Below, one piece after another: positions 26,201-37,758 of a stretch of DNA of 64,000 nt. Positions within the stretch are counted from its first letter, which is position 1. Every line of letters starts with the position of its first letter. The stretch is from Prochlorococcus sp. AG-436-O11 (GTDB taxonomy: Bacteria > Cyanobacteriota > Cyanobacteriia > PCC-6307 > Cyanobiaceae). The DNA is taken from NCBI GenBank assembly GCA_003212535.1, contig QCPO01000001.1, positions 1 to 64,000 of the forward strand. The letters are read 5' to 3'. The position numbers and the translations under genes are program-made. The notes under the pieces were generated by a model. It saw only the letters and a program-made list of their open reading frames with translations. It made no database searches and had not been told where the DNA came from.

Positions 26201-28207
26201 TTATAAAATTTCTTTTGTTTTGTTAACAACATTTTCAACTGTAAATCCGAAATTAGTCATACATTTACCCCCAGGAGCTGAAGCGCCAAATCGGTCCATC
26301 GTAATGCAAATTCCGTCAAAGCCTGTGTATTTATGCCATCCAAATGAATGTGCAGCTTCCACTACAACTCTTTTTTTGACACTACTAGGTAAAACACTTT
26401 CTTTGTAAGATTCCGCTTGTTCTTCAAATAGTTCTACACAGGGCATAGAAACTACTCTTGTTTTTGTACCTAATTTTGAAATTTCTTTACTTGCTTCAAT
26501 GCAAAGGTTTAGCTCACTACCAGTTCCAATAAATATTAAATCTGGAGTTCCTTCGCAATCAGAGACTATATATCCTCCCAATGCAACTTTTTCAATGGAG
26601 GTATTCTCTTGATTTGGCATCCCCTGTCTACTTAAACAAAGTGCAGAAGGTCTTTTTCTGTTTTCAATTGCCAGTTTATAGGCTCCGCTTGTTTCATTAC
26701 CATCTCCAGGTCTGAAAACGAGCATATTAGGCATTGCTCTAAGAGAAGGAATAGTCTCAATTGGTTGATGTGTTGGACCATCTTCACCCACACCAATTGA
26801 ATCATGGGTTAATACATAGATCACACCTAGTTCGCTGAGTGCAGATAGCCTCATAGAACCTCTCATGTAATCAGCAAAAACAAGGAAGGTTCCGCCATAA
26901 GGTATCAGACCACTGTCATGGTAAGCAATACCATTTAGTATGGCAGCCATAGCATGTTCTCGTACTCCGAAATGTAAGTATCTTTTCTCTGGAGAATGTG
27001 ATTGAAATGATCCAGTTTCTCCTTTGATATCTGTATAGTTAGAGTGGGTTAAATCAGCAGATCCTCCAATTAATTCAGGAAGATTAGGTCCAAGCGCTCC
27101 TAAACATATTTGAGAATGTTTTCTAGTGGCAAGGCCATTGTCATCAGGAGTATATGAAGGCAGATTTGAATTCCAGTTGTCTGGTAATTCACCGTTTAAC
27201 ATTCTTTTTAATTCTGCACCTTCAGAGGGATAGTTGTTTTGATATTCTTTAAATTTTAAATCCCATTTTTTCTCTAGCTCCTCACCCTTACTTATTGCTT
27301 GTCTAAATTGCGAATATACTTCATTTGGTATTTCGAATGGAGGATATTCCCAATTTAAAAACTCTCTTGTTAAGGAAGCTTCTTCTTCTCCCACTGCAGC
27401 CCCATGGATACCAGCAGTATCTGACTTGTTTGGAGAACCATAACCAATAGTTGTAGAAATCTTAATAATTGAAGGCTTGTCTGTTACTAACTTTGCATTC
27501 TTGATTGCTTGGGTAATTCCATTGACATCATGATTACCATCTTCAACATGTTGAACATGCCACCCGTAAGCTTCGTATCTTTTTAAAACGTCTTCTGTAA
27601 AAGAAACATCTGTGCGACCATCAATTGTTATTTGGTTGTCATCATAAAGTGCAATTAATTTACCAAGTTTAAGATGACCAGCAAGTGAGCAGGCTTCAGA
27701 AGCAATACCTTCTTGGTTGCATCCATCTCCCATTATCACGTATGTATAATGATCAACAATTTCACAATCAGGCTTATTGAATTTAGCTGCTAAGTGAGTT
27801 TCTGCAATGGCTAATCCAACTGCATTTGATATCCCCGCTCCTAGAGGACCAGCTGTTACTTCAACTCCTTCAGTCTCAAATGTTTCAGGATGACCAGGGG
27901 TTTTAGATCCCCATTGCCTAAATTCTTTTATATCTTCAATTGAAACCGATTTATAGCCTGTTAGGTGTAACAGAGAATATAACAACATGCACCCATGGCC
28001 AGCTGATAATACAAAACGATCTCTATTAAACCATTTTGGATTATTAGGGTTGTGATTAAGAACGTTTTGCCATAATGCGTAACCCATAGGAGCACAACCC
28101 ATGGGCAAACCGGGGTGTCCACTATTAGATTTATTTACTGCATCTACAGCGAGCATTCTTATACTATTTACACATAGGGATTCTAATGAAACAGATGCAG
28201 CGACCAT
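26201..28207 (-). CDS. tkt: Transketolase
   Basis: [36 protein letters not shown]. Confidence 0.97.
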   Translation of the reverse strand: MVAASVSLESLCVNSIRMLAVDAVNKSNSGHPGLPMGCAPMGYALWQNVLNHNPNNPKWFNRDRFVLSAGHGCMLLYSLLHLTGYKSVSIEDIKEFRQWGSKTPGHPETFETEGVEVTAGPLGAGISNAVGLAIAETHLAAKFNKPDCEIVDHYTYVIMGDGCNQEGIASEACSLAGHLKLGKLIALYDDNQITIDGRTDVSFTEDVLKRYEAYGWHVQHVEDGNHDVNGITQAIKNAKLVTDKPSIIKISTTIGYGSPNKSDTAGIHGAAVGEEEASLTREFLNWEYPPFEIPNEVYSQFRQAISKGEELEKKWDLKFKEYQNNYPSEGAELKRMLNGELPDNWNSNLPSYTPDDNGLATRKHSQICLGALGPNLPELIGGSADLTHSNYTDIKGETGSFQSHSPEKRYLHFGVREHAMAAILNGIAYHDSGLIPYGGTFLVFADYMRGSMRLSALSELGVIYVLTHDSIGVGEDGPTHQPIETIPSLRAMPNMLVFRPGDGNETSGAYKLAIENRKRPSALCLSRQGMPNQENTSIEKVALGGYIVSDCEGTPDLIFIGTGSELNLCIEASKEISKLGTKTRVVSMPCVELFEEQAESYKESVLPSSVKKRVVVEAAHSFGWHKYTGFDGICITMDRFGASAPGGKCMTNFGFTVENVVNKTKEIL

Positions 28208-28250
28208 TTTTTTAAATTAAGATAAGTTGGAAATAGAGAATTGGTTGTCA

Positions 28251-29495
28251 TCATTTGAATTTGCTGAAAGCCAAGCAAACATTGTGACCACCAAAGCCGA
28301 AAGAATTAGAAAGAGCAACTCTTATTTGAGCATCTCTCGCAATATTGGGTACATAATCAAGATCACAGTCTGGATCTGGATTGACGTAGTTAATTGTAGG
28401 AGGTATAAAATTATGTGTCAAAGAAAGTATACAAGCTACAGCTTCTATTCCTCCTGAACCTCCTAAGAGATGACCAGTCATCGACTTAGTAGAGCTTACA
28501 GGAATGAGGTAAGATCTGTCTTTAAAAATAGATTTAATTGCAGAAGTTTCATTCTTGTCATTAGCTGATGTACTCGTTCCATGAGCATTAATGTAATCAA
28601 CTTGTTCAAGACTTATGGAACTATCTTCAATTGCAAGCTTGATAGCTTCTGCGCCTCCAACTCCCCCTGGAGAGGGAGCGGTAATGTGATGAGCATCGCA
28701 AGTAGTTCCATAGCCAATGATTTCAGCATAGATTCTTGCATTCCTTTTTTTTGCATTTTCAAGAGTTTCCAAAACAAGAATTCCGGAACCCTCTCCAATG
28801 ACAAACCCATCTCTCTCCGCATCAAAAGGTCTACTTGCAGTTTGGGGACTGTTATTTCTAAAAGAAAGAGCTTTGGCACTTGCAAAACCAGCTACTCCAA
28901 GAGGAGTAATACTTGCTTCTGCTCCTCCACAGATCATTGCATCTGCTTTTCCAAGCTGCAGCAATCTAAAAGAATCACCAATAGCATTTGAACCGGCAGC
29001 ACAAGCTGTGGATACAGCTGAGCTTGGCCCTTTTGCACCCAAAGCAATAGCAGCAAGTCCAGTTGCCATATTTGGAATCATCATTGGGACTGTAAATGGG
29101 CTTACTTTCTTTGGACCTTTATGACTTAGTATTTGAGCCTGCCTCTCCATTGTTAGTAAGCCGCCCACACCAGAGCCAATAATTACTCCAATTCTTGCTG
29201 CATTAGTTTCATTGATTTCAAGACCAGAATCATTAAAAGCTTCTTTAGCTGCTATGACTCCAAACTGTGAAAAACGATCCCACCTTTTTGACTCTTTTGC
29301 TTCAATAAAATTTTCAGATTGAAGATTTTTTACTTCTGCTGCAAATTTGCAGGGATGTTGTTCAGGATCAAAGAGGGTAATACCTGAAACTCCATTAGTT
29401 CCCTGTTGTAGGCCGAGTAAATATTCATCAATGTTGTTACCAATAGGAGTTACAGCTCCGATACCAGTAATAACTACTCGATGGAAATTTGGCAT
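28251..29495 (-). CDS. fabF: 3-oxoacyl-ACP synthase II
   Basis: VSTACAAGSNAIGDSFRLLQLGKAD, NAHGTSTSANDKNE. Confidence 0.96.
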   Translation of the reverse strand: MPNFHRVVITGIGAVTPIGNNIDEYLLGLQQGTNGVSGITLFDPEQHPCKFAAEVKNLQSENFIEAKESKRWDRFSQFGVIAAKEAFNDSGLEINETNAARIGVIIGSGVGGLLTMERQAQILSHKGPKKVSPFTVPMMIPNMATGLAAIALGAKGPSSAVSTACAAGSNAIGDSFRLLQLGKADAMICGGAEASITPLGVAGFASAKALSFRNNSPQTASRPFDAERDGFVIGEGSGILVLETLENAKKRNARIYAEIIGYGTTCDAHHITAPSPGGVGGAEAIKLAIEDSSISLEQVDYINAHGTSTSANDKNETSAIKSIFKDRSYLIPVSSTKSMTGHLLGGSGGIEAVACILSLTHNFIPPTINYVNPDPDCDLDYVPNIARDAQIRVALSNSFGFGGHNVCLAFSKFK

Positions 29496-29501
29496 CCTAG
29501 A

Positions 29502-29744
29502 TTAACCTTTCTTGTCTTCGATAAATTTAACAGCATCACCAACTGTTGCGATACCTTCAGCTGCTTCGTCAGGAATCTCAATATCAAAGGCTTCTTCTAA
29601 AGCCATTACTAACTCAACGGTATCGAGTGAATCTGCACCTAAATCGTTTTGGAAATTTGAATCAGATTTTACTTCTCCTGCTTCAACGCTTAGTTGCTCT
29701 GCAACAATTGAGCAGACTTTTTGAAGGATTTCTTCTTGTGACAT
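29502..29744 (-). CDS. acpP: Acyl carrier protein
   Basis: [27 protein letters not shown]. Confidence 0.97.
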   Translation of the reverse strand: MSQEEILQKVCSIVAEQLSVEAGEVKSDSNFQNDLGADSLDTVELVMALEEAFDIEIPDEAAEGIATVGDAVKFIEDKKG

Positions 29745-29858
29745 AGTTTATGGAATTTACTAATTATCTCTATGATTTTATGCCCTAGAGTTAACAAGAG
29801 TGAAGCATATCTTAATTTTTTTAATTTCTTTGTAAGACAATAGTATTATATAAGCTAG

Positions 29859-30125
<267 letters not shown>

Positions 30126-30205
30126 TTTTATAGTGCAGTTTTAAGACAGTCCATAAATAAATAAATATTCAATTTTTTTCAATATAATTGAAAAAAAGTA
30201 TTTAT

Positions 30206-32101
30206 ATGTGTGGAATAGTTGCTGTTACAGGTTTTAAAAAGGCTTTGCCATTACTCATTAATGGGTTAGAAAAACTTGAATACAGAGGTTATGATTCTGC
30301 AGGGATTGCTATAATTAATTCTGAAACACAGAAAATTATATGTAATAAGGCTCAAGGAAAATTACAAAATTTAAAAAATCTTCTTAATAATAAGAATATT
30401 CATGGAACTGTTGGTATAGGGCATACACGGTGGGCAACTCATGGAAAACCAGAAGTTAAAAATGCCCATCCTCATATTGACAGTTCAGGGACAGTAGCAG
30501 TTGTTCAAAATGGTATTATTGAAAATTTCCAGGAGTTAAAAAATAAGTTAGAGAAAGAGGGGATAGTTTTTAATTCTGATACTGATACTGAAGTTATTCC
30601 GCATCTAATCCAAAGAGAATTAAATACTTTAGGTAAACTTAATCTGGAGAATAATGGTTCGTCTTTATTAGTAGCTGTAAGAAACGTAATTAGTGATCTA
30701 GAAGGATCATATGCCTTGGCAGTGTTATGGGCTGGTGCTCCTAATTCATTGGTAGTGGCAAGAAGGCAAGCTCCCTTGATTATTGGATTAGGTGAAGGAG
30801 AATTTATGTGTGCAAGTGATACCCCAGCAATAGCAAATTTTACGAATATAATTTTACCTATGGAGGATGAAGAAATAGCTCTGTTGACACCTCTTGGTGT
30901 AGAAATTTATGACTCAAATAACGAGAGACAATATCGAAATCCAATTTCTTTACAAATATCAGAACAAATAATAGATAAAATGAACTTTAAACATTATATG
31001 TTGAAGGAGATATATGATCAGCCTGAAACAGCAAAAAATTGGTTAGAAAAATATTTAATTAAAAATTCAAAAAATGGTCAATTTCAGATTAATTTACCTT
31101 TCGAGACCAATTTTTTCGAATCAATTGAGAGGATTGAAATTATTGCTTGTGGTACAAGCAAACATGCTGCAATGGTAGGTAGCTATTTATTAGAGCAATT
31201 CTCTGGTATCCCTACAAATGTCTTTTATGCTAGTGAATTTCGATACTCACCACCTCCATTACTACCAAATATATTGACAATTGGAGTAACTCAATCTGGA
31301 GAGACTGCTGATACTATTGCAGCTATTAATATGGAAATTACAAGAAGGTCTTTAGTGGAAGATGAAAATTTCAAACCTAATCTAATTGCTATAACTAATA
31401 GAACAGATAGCTCAATTGGAAGACAAATCTCAAATATAATTGATATTGGTGCTGGCATAGAAATTGGAGTCGCTGCAACAAAAACTTTTTTTGCACAACT
31501 ACTATCTTTTTATGGATTAGCTATTCAATTTGCACAAATCAAAGGGAGTCAAAGTAAAGATGATATCAGTCAATTAATTGCTGAACTTATTAAATTACCC
31601 CCATTACTTGAAGATCTTTTAGATACGCATAATCAATCAGCAGAAAAACTTGCGCATGATTTCTTTAATATTAAAGATGTTATTTTTTTGGGAAGAGGTA
31701 TAAATTACCCTATTGCCCTTGAGGGAGCTTTAAAACTGAAAGAAATTAGTTATATACATGCAGCAGGTTATCCTGCTGGCGAAATGAAACATGGCCCAAT
31801 AGCGTTATTAGATAAAAAAGTACCAGTTATTTCAATTGCTTCTCCAGGGGAAGTATTTGATAAAGTTATTAGTAATGCCCAAGAAGCAAAAGCGAGAGAT
31901 TCATATTTGATAGGAATTGCGCCTAAATGTAATGGTACTGAAATCTTTGATTATTTAATGATCATACCTGAATCAAATAAATGGATTTCTCCTTTGCTGA
32001 ATATCATACCCCTTCAATTATTGAGTTATCATATTGCCGCTCACAGAGGACTTGATGTTGATCAACCAAGGAATTTAGCCAAAAGTGTTACTGTTGAATA
32101 A
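30206..32101 (+). CDS. glmS: Glutamine-fructose-6-phosphate aminotransferase
   Basis: MCGIVAVTG catalytic Cys; IGHTRWATHGKP; DQPRNLAKSVTVE; start moved from ORF-track 30188 to the ATG before Cys. Confidence 0.96.
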   Translation: MCGIVAVTGFKKALPLLINGLEKLEYRGYDSAGIAIINSETQKIICNKAQGKLQNLKNLLNNKNIHGTVGIGHTRWATHGKPEVKNAHPHIDSSGTVAVVQNGIIENFQELKNKLEKEGIVFNSDTDTEVIPHLIQRELNTLGKLNLENNGSSLLVAVRNVISDLEGSYALAVLWAGAPNSLVVARRQAPLIIGLGEGEFMCASDTPAIANFTNIILPMEDEEIALLTPLGVEIYDSNNERQYRNPISLQISEQIIDKMNFKHYMLKEIYDQPETAKNWLEKYLIKNSKNGQFQINLPFETNFFESIERIEIIACGTSKHAAMVGSYLLEQFSGIPTNVFYASEFRYSPPPLLPNILTIGVTQSGETADTIAAINMEITRRSLVEDENFKPNLIAITNRTDSSIGRQISNIIDIGAGIEIGVAATKTFFAQLLSFYGLAIQFAQIKGSQSKDDISQLIAELIKLPPLLEDLLDTHNQSAEKLAHDFFNIKDVIFLGRGINYPIALEGALKLKEISYIHAAGYPAGEMKHGPIALLDKKVPVISIASPGEVFDKVISNAQEAKARDSYLIGIAPKCNGTEIFDYLMIIPESNKWISPLLNIIPLQLLSYHIAAHRGLDVDQPRNLAKSVTVE

Positions 32102-32143
32102 GCAAATTTAGTTGATTTCACAGATATTATTTATATGAAAAGT

Positions 32144-32683
32144 TTATAGTTCTAATAGTCCTTTGGGGGGGGTAATTATTAGAAAATTATTTTTTATATC
32201 GATTAATGGAACTATTTCTTTGACGAATGGGATCAAAACCTTTTTCCCATTTTTTAACAGTTGAATAACAAGTAAATTATTTTTCTCGTTTTCTAAATTA
32301 ATAACTTTGCCAATTATTTTAAATTCTTTATTTTCTAAGATTTTTACTTCTAAATTTACAAGTTCCATTAAGTGAAATTCTTCTTTGCTTAATTTGGGTA
32401 AGATCTTAGTTTTGACAAGAATTTTATATTGTTTAAGGTCTTCTGCTTGATTTCTGGTCCTTACTCCTTTAAATGAAATGATGAAAGTTTCTTTACCAGG
32501 TTGTTTGAAACCGGAAGTCAGTTCTAGTTCTTTAGGAAGCTCGTTTGCTTTTTGTACCCATCTCATACCTGGTTTTATAAATCTTTCTTCAAAATCGCTA
32601 AAAGACTTAACTTTAATTTTGCCATTAATTCCATGTGGAGATGTTATTAATCCAACAACTAACCATTCATTTTCATTTATCAT
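32144..32683 (-). CDS. rimM: 16S rRNA processing protein RimM
   Basis: [29 protein letters not shown]. Confidence 0.92.
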   Translation of the reverse strand: MINENEWLVVGLITSPHGINGKIKVKSFSDFEERFIKPGMRWVQKANELPKELELTSGFKQPGKETFIISFKGVRTRNQAEDLKQYKILVKTKILPKLSKEEFHLMELVNLEVKILENKEFKIIGKVINLENEKNNLLVIQLLKNGKKVLIPFVKEIVPLIDIKNNFLIITPPKGLLEL

Positions 32684-32716
32684 TATATTTGATGTATGTA
32701 TGTATGTATTTATTTT

Positions 32717-32902
32717 ATGGAATCCTCGAGTAAGCCTATTCTTCCAGGCTCATTAGTAGTTGTTAAAGATAATAATTCTATATATAGAGGATATAAGGGA
32801 TTTGTACAAAGAGTTACTAAGAAGAATGCAGCAGTTCTTTTTGAAGGTGGTAATTGGGATAAACTCATAACTTTTCAATTAACTAATTTAGAAATAGTTT
32901 GA
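32717..32902 (+). CDS. ndhS: NDH-1 subunit NdhS (SH3-fold)
   Basis: [32 protein letters not shown]; likely start at the ATG at 32717 rather than 32696. Confidence 0.8.
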   Translation: MESSSKPILPGSLVVVKDNNSIYRGYKGFVQRVTKKNAAVLFEGGNWDKLITFQLTNLEIV

Positions 32903-33655
32903 ATATTGAATTTTACCTTCTTTTATAAATTTTTCTATTAGAATAGAAGCTGCATTTTTTTCTGCTTTTTTATGAGATTGGCCAAAAGCATACGCTTTTT
33001 TTGATCCGTTAATATATATTTCACAGGAGAACCTTTTGGGATCTCCATGGATCTTTGAGACTTCAATGATTTTATATTCTGGCAAATTAAATCCGCTGCT
33101 CTGACACCATTCTTGTAATGCTGATTTAGCATTAAATTTATATGGGGCTTTTAAAAAGGCTGCTGAGTCTTTTACCCAAAAGTCATCTAGCCATAAATTG
33201 ACTTCTTTAATTGAATTGAAGGACTTATATATTGCACCTATTACTGCTTCAGTAGCTTCTCCAATAATCGTATCTTTTGCATTTTCATCGCCTAGAGCTT
33301 TGGGACCTTTGATTATAAATTTCTCTATATCAAATTTTTTACCTAGTTGAGTTAGCCATTCATCACTTACTATTTGAGACCTTAGCTCTGATCTATCCCC
33401 TACACTCATATTTGTGTATTTCTCTTCTATAAATTTAGATGCTGCTAATCTGAGGACTGCATCTCCAAAGAATTCTAATTTTTCGTAATTAATTTTTTTG
33501 TTACCTGAAGAGTGGGTTAATGCTTCATTGAAATTGTGAATTGTTTCCAGATTTTTTGAATTTATCATTTCATAAAATCTTTCCGAGTTAATATTTAATG
33601 ACTTTAAAAAAGTAATTATTTGATCAATTCTTCTCCCATCAATTAAGATTGCCAT
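32888..33655 (-). CDS. rnc: Ribonuclease III
   Basis: NYEKLEFFGDAVLRLAAS; C-terminal dsRBD; likely start at M27 of the ORF track. Confidence 0.92.
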   Translation of the reverse strand: MAILIDGRRIDQIITFLKSLNINSERFYEMINSKNLETIHNFNEALTHSSGNKKINYEKLEFFGDAVLRLAASKFIEEKYTNMSVGDRSELRSQIVSDEWLTQLGKKFDIEKFIIKGPKALGDENAKDTIIGEATEAVIGAIYKSFNSIKEVNLWLDDFWVKDSAAFLKAPYKFNAKSALQEWCQSSGFNLPEYKIIEVSKIHGDPKRFSCEIYINGSKKAYAFGQSHKKAEKNAASILIEKFIKEGKIQYSNYF

Positions 33656-33677
33656 ATAAATTAAATACTTAAATGAA

Positions 33678-34056
33678 GTTGAAAGCAGGTCATAAGCCGG
33701 GTTCTGTTCATCTTCGTTAAGATGGGCAATCATCTATCTAGGACTGGAATTACTTCACAGTCTCAAGCGGCGCTTAAAAGTAGATTGTGTAATGGTCATA
33801 AATCTACTAAGCCTTGCTCCCAGCCGGGGTTTACCTAGCCAACACTTCTCAATGTTGCTGGTGCGCTCTTACCGCACCCTTGCACCCTTGCCATACATGA
33901 AGTATTCGGCGGTATGTTTCTGTGGCACTATCCTCACGGTTGCCCGCACTGGGAATTACCCAGCAAGCCTGACCATATGGGAGCCCGGACTTTCCTCAAA
34001 AAATGTTTTATTTCGTTTCCAAAATAAAACTTTTTTGCGATTGCCTCTCCTGCTTT
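33678..34056 (-). ncRNA. rnpB: RNase P RNA
   Basis: Minus strand gaggaaagtccgggctcc ... gtgccacagaaacataccgcc ... cataagccgggttctg universal P4/3' elements. Confidence 0.95.
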
Positions 34057-34095
34057 CATCTAGCATAATGCCTATTACTCTAAAAAACATCTATT

Positions 34096-34169
<74 letters not shown>

Positions 34170-34247
34170 TTAAAGTAATAAACTATATGTAGTATGCGTG
34201 CAATATTGCCACTCTCTAGCTAGTGTGTAATTAGTAAAAAATCTTTT

Positions 34248-34580
34248 ATGGCTAAGTTGCATGATATGCGTTTGAAGCTCTTAATTCAACAAGAGCATGA
34301 AAGTATTTCTAAATCGCAACCTAATGATTTAGACCTTTCTATAATCCAAGCAAGGTGTTTGTGCTGGCTTGCTTTACTGGCAGAAGCTCATGAAGACCAG
34401 GCAAATGATGCAGAAAAAAGAGGAGATGCTGAACAGGCAATGGGATGGTTTGCAGATTCTATGAGATTAAGAGATGTGATTAACTTGGTTACCAGTATTG
34501 AAATACCTTTGCCAGATAGTCCGGATTCGCTTGATGAAAATGACGAATTCTTGGATGGTCCTACAATTATGCCCAAATAG
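34248..34580 (+). CDS. Conserved hypothetical protein
   Basis: 110-aa ORF, coding-like composition. Confidence 0.65.
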   Translation: MAKLHDMRLKLLIQQEHESISKSQPNDLDLSIIQARCLCWLALLAEAHEDQANDAEKRGDAEQAMGWFADSMRLRDVINLVTSIEIPLPDSPDSLDENDEFLDGPTIMPK

Positions 34581-34612
34581 TGAGATGATATAGGAAGAAT
34601 TATTGTATTCTT

Positions 34613-35068
34613 TTGACTGAAGAACCATGTCAATGCTCTGACTGTCAGAGATTTTATAGAGAGCATGATCGTCTTATTAGAGAATTCCCTACTTTTAAGC
34701 AGCAAAAGGAATTAAATTGGGCATCAATTCAATCATTTAGAACTCTTTGTACTAAAGTTACAGATGAATTACAAAAACAATTAGAAGAAAGGAAGTTAAC
34801 TGAAGAAGCAATTGTAGATGATATACATGTTTCTGATATCGAAATTGCTGAAGCTATAGATGAACTTGAGAATGTTAATGCTTATTTATATGCAATTGAG
34901 GCTTTAATGGAGAGAATTTTTGATACTAGAGTTGCTAAAAATGTCGAATTGAAATTTAAAGAAATTTCTAAAGAATTGGCTCCTGATCCACTTAACGTAG
35001 ATAGATTAATATTAAACAGATTATTTCATCAGACTCCAGACTTTCCAGATAAAGGAAATATTAATTAG
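34613..35068 (+). CDS. Conserved hypothetical protein with N-terminal Cys motif
   Basis: 151-aa ORF, CQCSDCQRF, helical. Confidence 0.65.
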   Translation: MTEEPCQCSDCQRFYREHDRLIREFPTFKQQKELNWASIQSFRTLCTKVTDELQKQLEERKLTEEAIVDDIHVSDIEIAEAIDELENVNAYLYAIEALMERIFDTRVAKNVELKFKEISKELAPDPLNVDRLILNRLFHQTPDFPDKGNIN

Positions 35069-37607
35069 CTACTTCTTCAATATCACAAGTAATTTCTACA
35101 GGCATAGGAGCTACCTTCCAAATAGAATCGCAATACTCTCTAATAGACCTATCTGAAGAAAAGTAACCCGACCTTGCAGTATTTAATAATGCCATTTGAT
35201 TCCATGCATTTTTATTATTCCAGCACTTACTCACCTCATCTTGCTTTTTCAAGTATTCGTTGAAGTCGGCCATCACAAAAAAGGGATCATGTCCAGTCAA
35301 ACTGTTTAATAAAGGTTTAAATAATTCTTTATCTCCATTACTAAAGTGGCCAATTTCTACTAGACGAATAACTTCTTTTAGTTCATCACATTTATCAATA
35401 AATGTTTTAGGAGAATAACCATTATTTTTTAGGTTCATTATTTCACTCTCTGTCTTTCCAAAAAGAAAGAAATTTTCTTTCTTTACAAGATCTCTTAATT
35501 CTACATTCGCTCCATCGAGAGTTCCTATAGTTAAGGCTCCATTCATAGCGAACTTCATATTTCCTGTTCCTGAAGCTTCTTTACCCGCTGTTGAAATTTG
35601 TTCAGATAGATCAGTTGCTGGATATACGATTTCTCCAAGCTTCACATTATAATCTGGTAAAAATACAACTCTTAAAAGACCATCCATATCTGGATCAGAA
35701 TTAACTACATCGGCAATACCATTAATGAACCGGATCATTAATTTTGCCATGAAATAGCCTGGTGCAGCTTTCCCACCAAATATTATTGTTCTTGGAGCGT
35801 TAGAGTTGATTGTGCCGTTTTTAATCCTCAAATATTGAGCAATAATTTGCAAGGCATTTAAATGCTGCCTCTTGTATTGATGAATTCTTTTTACTTGAAC
35901 GTCAAATAAACTAGATGGATCAACGAGTATACCTGTTTTGGAATGAATAAAACTAGCAAGTTTACGTTTGCCAGTTAATTTAGTTTCTTCAAATTTTTGT
36001 AGAAAGTTTGTATCATCTTTTTTCTGTTCTAGATTTTTTAAAAGTTCCATATTGGTTATCCAGTCAGGACCAACTTCATTCTCTAATAGGCTAGATAAAG
36101 AGGGATTTGCTAGTGCCACCCATCTTCGTGGAGTGACGCCGTTAGTAACATTAGTGAATTTTTCAGGCCAAAGTTCTGCAAATTCTGGAAGAAGTTGTCT
36201 TTTTATTAAATCTGAGTGAAGTGCTGCGACTCCATTGATGTGATGTGCTCCAATAGTTGCTAAATGTGCCATCCTGACAGACTTCGAACCTTCTTCATCA
36301 ATTATTGATAACTTCTGAAGTATTTTGTCGTCTCCTGGATATCGTAGTCTTAGCTGTTGTAAGAATCTCCAATTGATTTCATAAATGATTTCTAAATGAC
36401 GAGGTAAGAGATCATTAAATAAACCCAAATCCCATTTTTCCAATGCTTCGGGAAGTAATGTATGGTTTGTATAAGCTACTGATGAAGTTGTAATATTCCA
36501 CGCTTTATCCCAACCTATTTGGTATTGATCAATAAGTAAGCGCATTAATTCAGCTACTGCAATTGCAGGATGAGTATCGTTTAATTGAACTGTCCAATGA
36601 TTAGGAAATTCTGTTATGGGGATAGATCTTTTTTCAAGACTTCTCAACATATCCTGTAAAGAGCAACTTACAAAGAAATGTTGTTGTTTGAGTCTTAGTC
36701 TTCTACCTTCATCAGTCCCATCATTTGGATAGAGCACTTTTGAGAGAGTTTCTGATGCAACTTTTTCTTCAACTGCTCCGTAATAATCACCAATATTAAA
36801 AGCATAAAAATCAAAACTTTCAGTTGCGTCAGCTCTCCATAGCCTTAATCTGTCGCATGTATTTACCCTGTAGCCTAATACTGGAACATCATGAGGAACT
36901 CCAATAGCATGCTCTGAAGGTATCCATCTTGATCTGTAGCTACCCTTATCGTCTCTATAACTTTCCGTTCTACCTCCAAAACCAACGAAACATGACTCAT
37001 CAGGCTGAGGTAATTCCCATGGCCACCCACCCTTGAGCCATTTATCAGTAACCTCTACTTGCCATCCATCTCTAATTAACTGATTGAATATTCCAAATTC
37101 ATAGCGAATACCATAACCCACAGCTGGGACTTGTAAAGAAGCTAAAGATTCCATATAACATGCAGCAAGTCTTCCAAGCCCACCATTTCCTAGTCCTGGT
37201 TCTTCTTCGACTTCTAAAATTGTGGATAATGATTCTATCCCAAATCTCTGTAAGGCATCCTCTGCTTCTTGAGTTATACCAAGATTTAATAGGTTATTAC
37301 TTAATTGCGGACCTATTAAGAACTCTGCGGATAAGTAAGCTACAGTTTTTTGAGGTTTTTTTCTTATTACTTCTTGACTGGCTAAATACCTTGTCATTAG
37401 TCTATCTTTCACTGCGTAACTTAAAGCCATATATAAGTCGTGAGGACTTGCAGAGGTAGCTAACTTACCAAGAGTATAGAAGAGATGGGCTGTCATCCCT
37501 TGAAATACAGCATGAGCATCCATTCCGGCTTTCTCAGGATCTAAGTAGCATCCGGGAGTAGGCAAACGTAGATCGAAGGGTTGGTTGGATTTCATTGGAT
37601 TAGCCAT
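35061..37607 (-). CDS. glgP: Glycogen/alpha-glucan phosphorylase
   Basis: YLSAEFLIGPQLSNNL, GNGGLGRLAACYMESLA, EASGTGNMKFAMNGALTIGTLDGANVE. Confidence 0.97.
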   Translation of the reverse strand: MANPMKSNQPFDLRLPTPGCYLDPEKAGMDAHAVFQGMTAHLFYTLGKLATSASPHDLYMALSYAVKDRLMTRYLASQEVIRKKPQKTVAYLSAEFLIGPQLSNNLLNLGITQEAEDALQRFGIESLSTILEVEEEPGLGNGGLGRLAACYMESLASLQVPAVGYGIRYEFGIFNQLIRDGWQVEVTDKWLKGGWPWELPQPDESCFVGFGGRTESYRDDKGSYRSRWIPSEHAIGVPHDVPVLGYRVNTCDRLRLWRADATESFDFYAFNIGDYYGAVEEKVASETLSKVLYPNDGTDEGRRLRLKQQHFFVSCSLQDMLRSLEKRSIPITEFPNHWTVQLNDTHPAIAVAELMRLLIDQYQIGWDKAWNITTSSVAYTNHTLLPEALEKWDLGLFNDLLPRHLEIIYEINWRFLQQLRLRYPGDDKILQKLSIIDEEGSKSVRMAHLATIGAHHINGVAALHSDLIKRQLLPEFAELWPEKFTNVTNGVTPRRWVALANPSLSSLLENEVGPDWITNMELLKNLEQKKDDTNFLQKFEETKLTGKRKLASFIHSKTGILVDPSSLFDVQVKRIHQYKRQHLNALQIIAQYLRIKNGTINSNAPRTIIFGGKAAPGYFMAKLMIRFINGIADVVNSDPDMDGLLRVVFLPDYNVKLGEIVYPATDLSEQISTAGKEASGTGNMKFAMNGALTIGTLDGANVELRDLVKKENFFLFGKTESEIMNLKNNGYSPKTFIDKCDELKEVIRLVEIGHFSNGDKELFKPLLNSLTGHDPFFVMADFNEYLKKQDEVSKCWNNKNAWNQMALLNTARSGYFSSDRSIREYCDSIWKVAPMPVEITCDIEEVAN

Positions 37608-37758
37608 ATATATGACAATAGCTATTTTAAAAATAATTTCTTTGTTGTAACTTCAGATCCACACTTGTTGAGTATTTTTGCTTTTTTTTACATAGTTCTT
37701 AAAGTGGGCCCTCAATAAACTATCTTCCAAATAGATAGTTTAGTTTTTCACATTTTAA

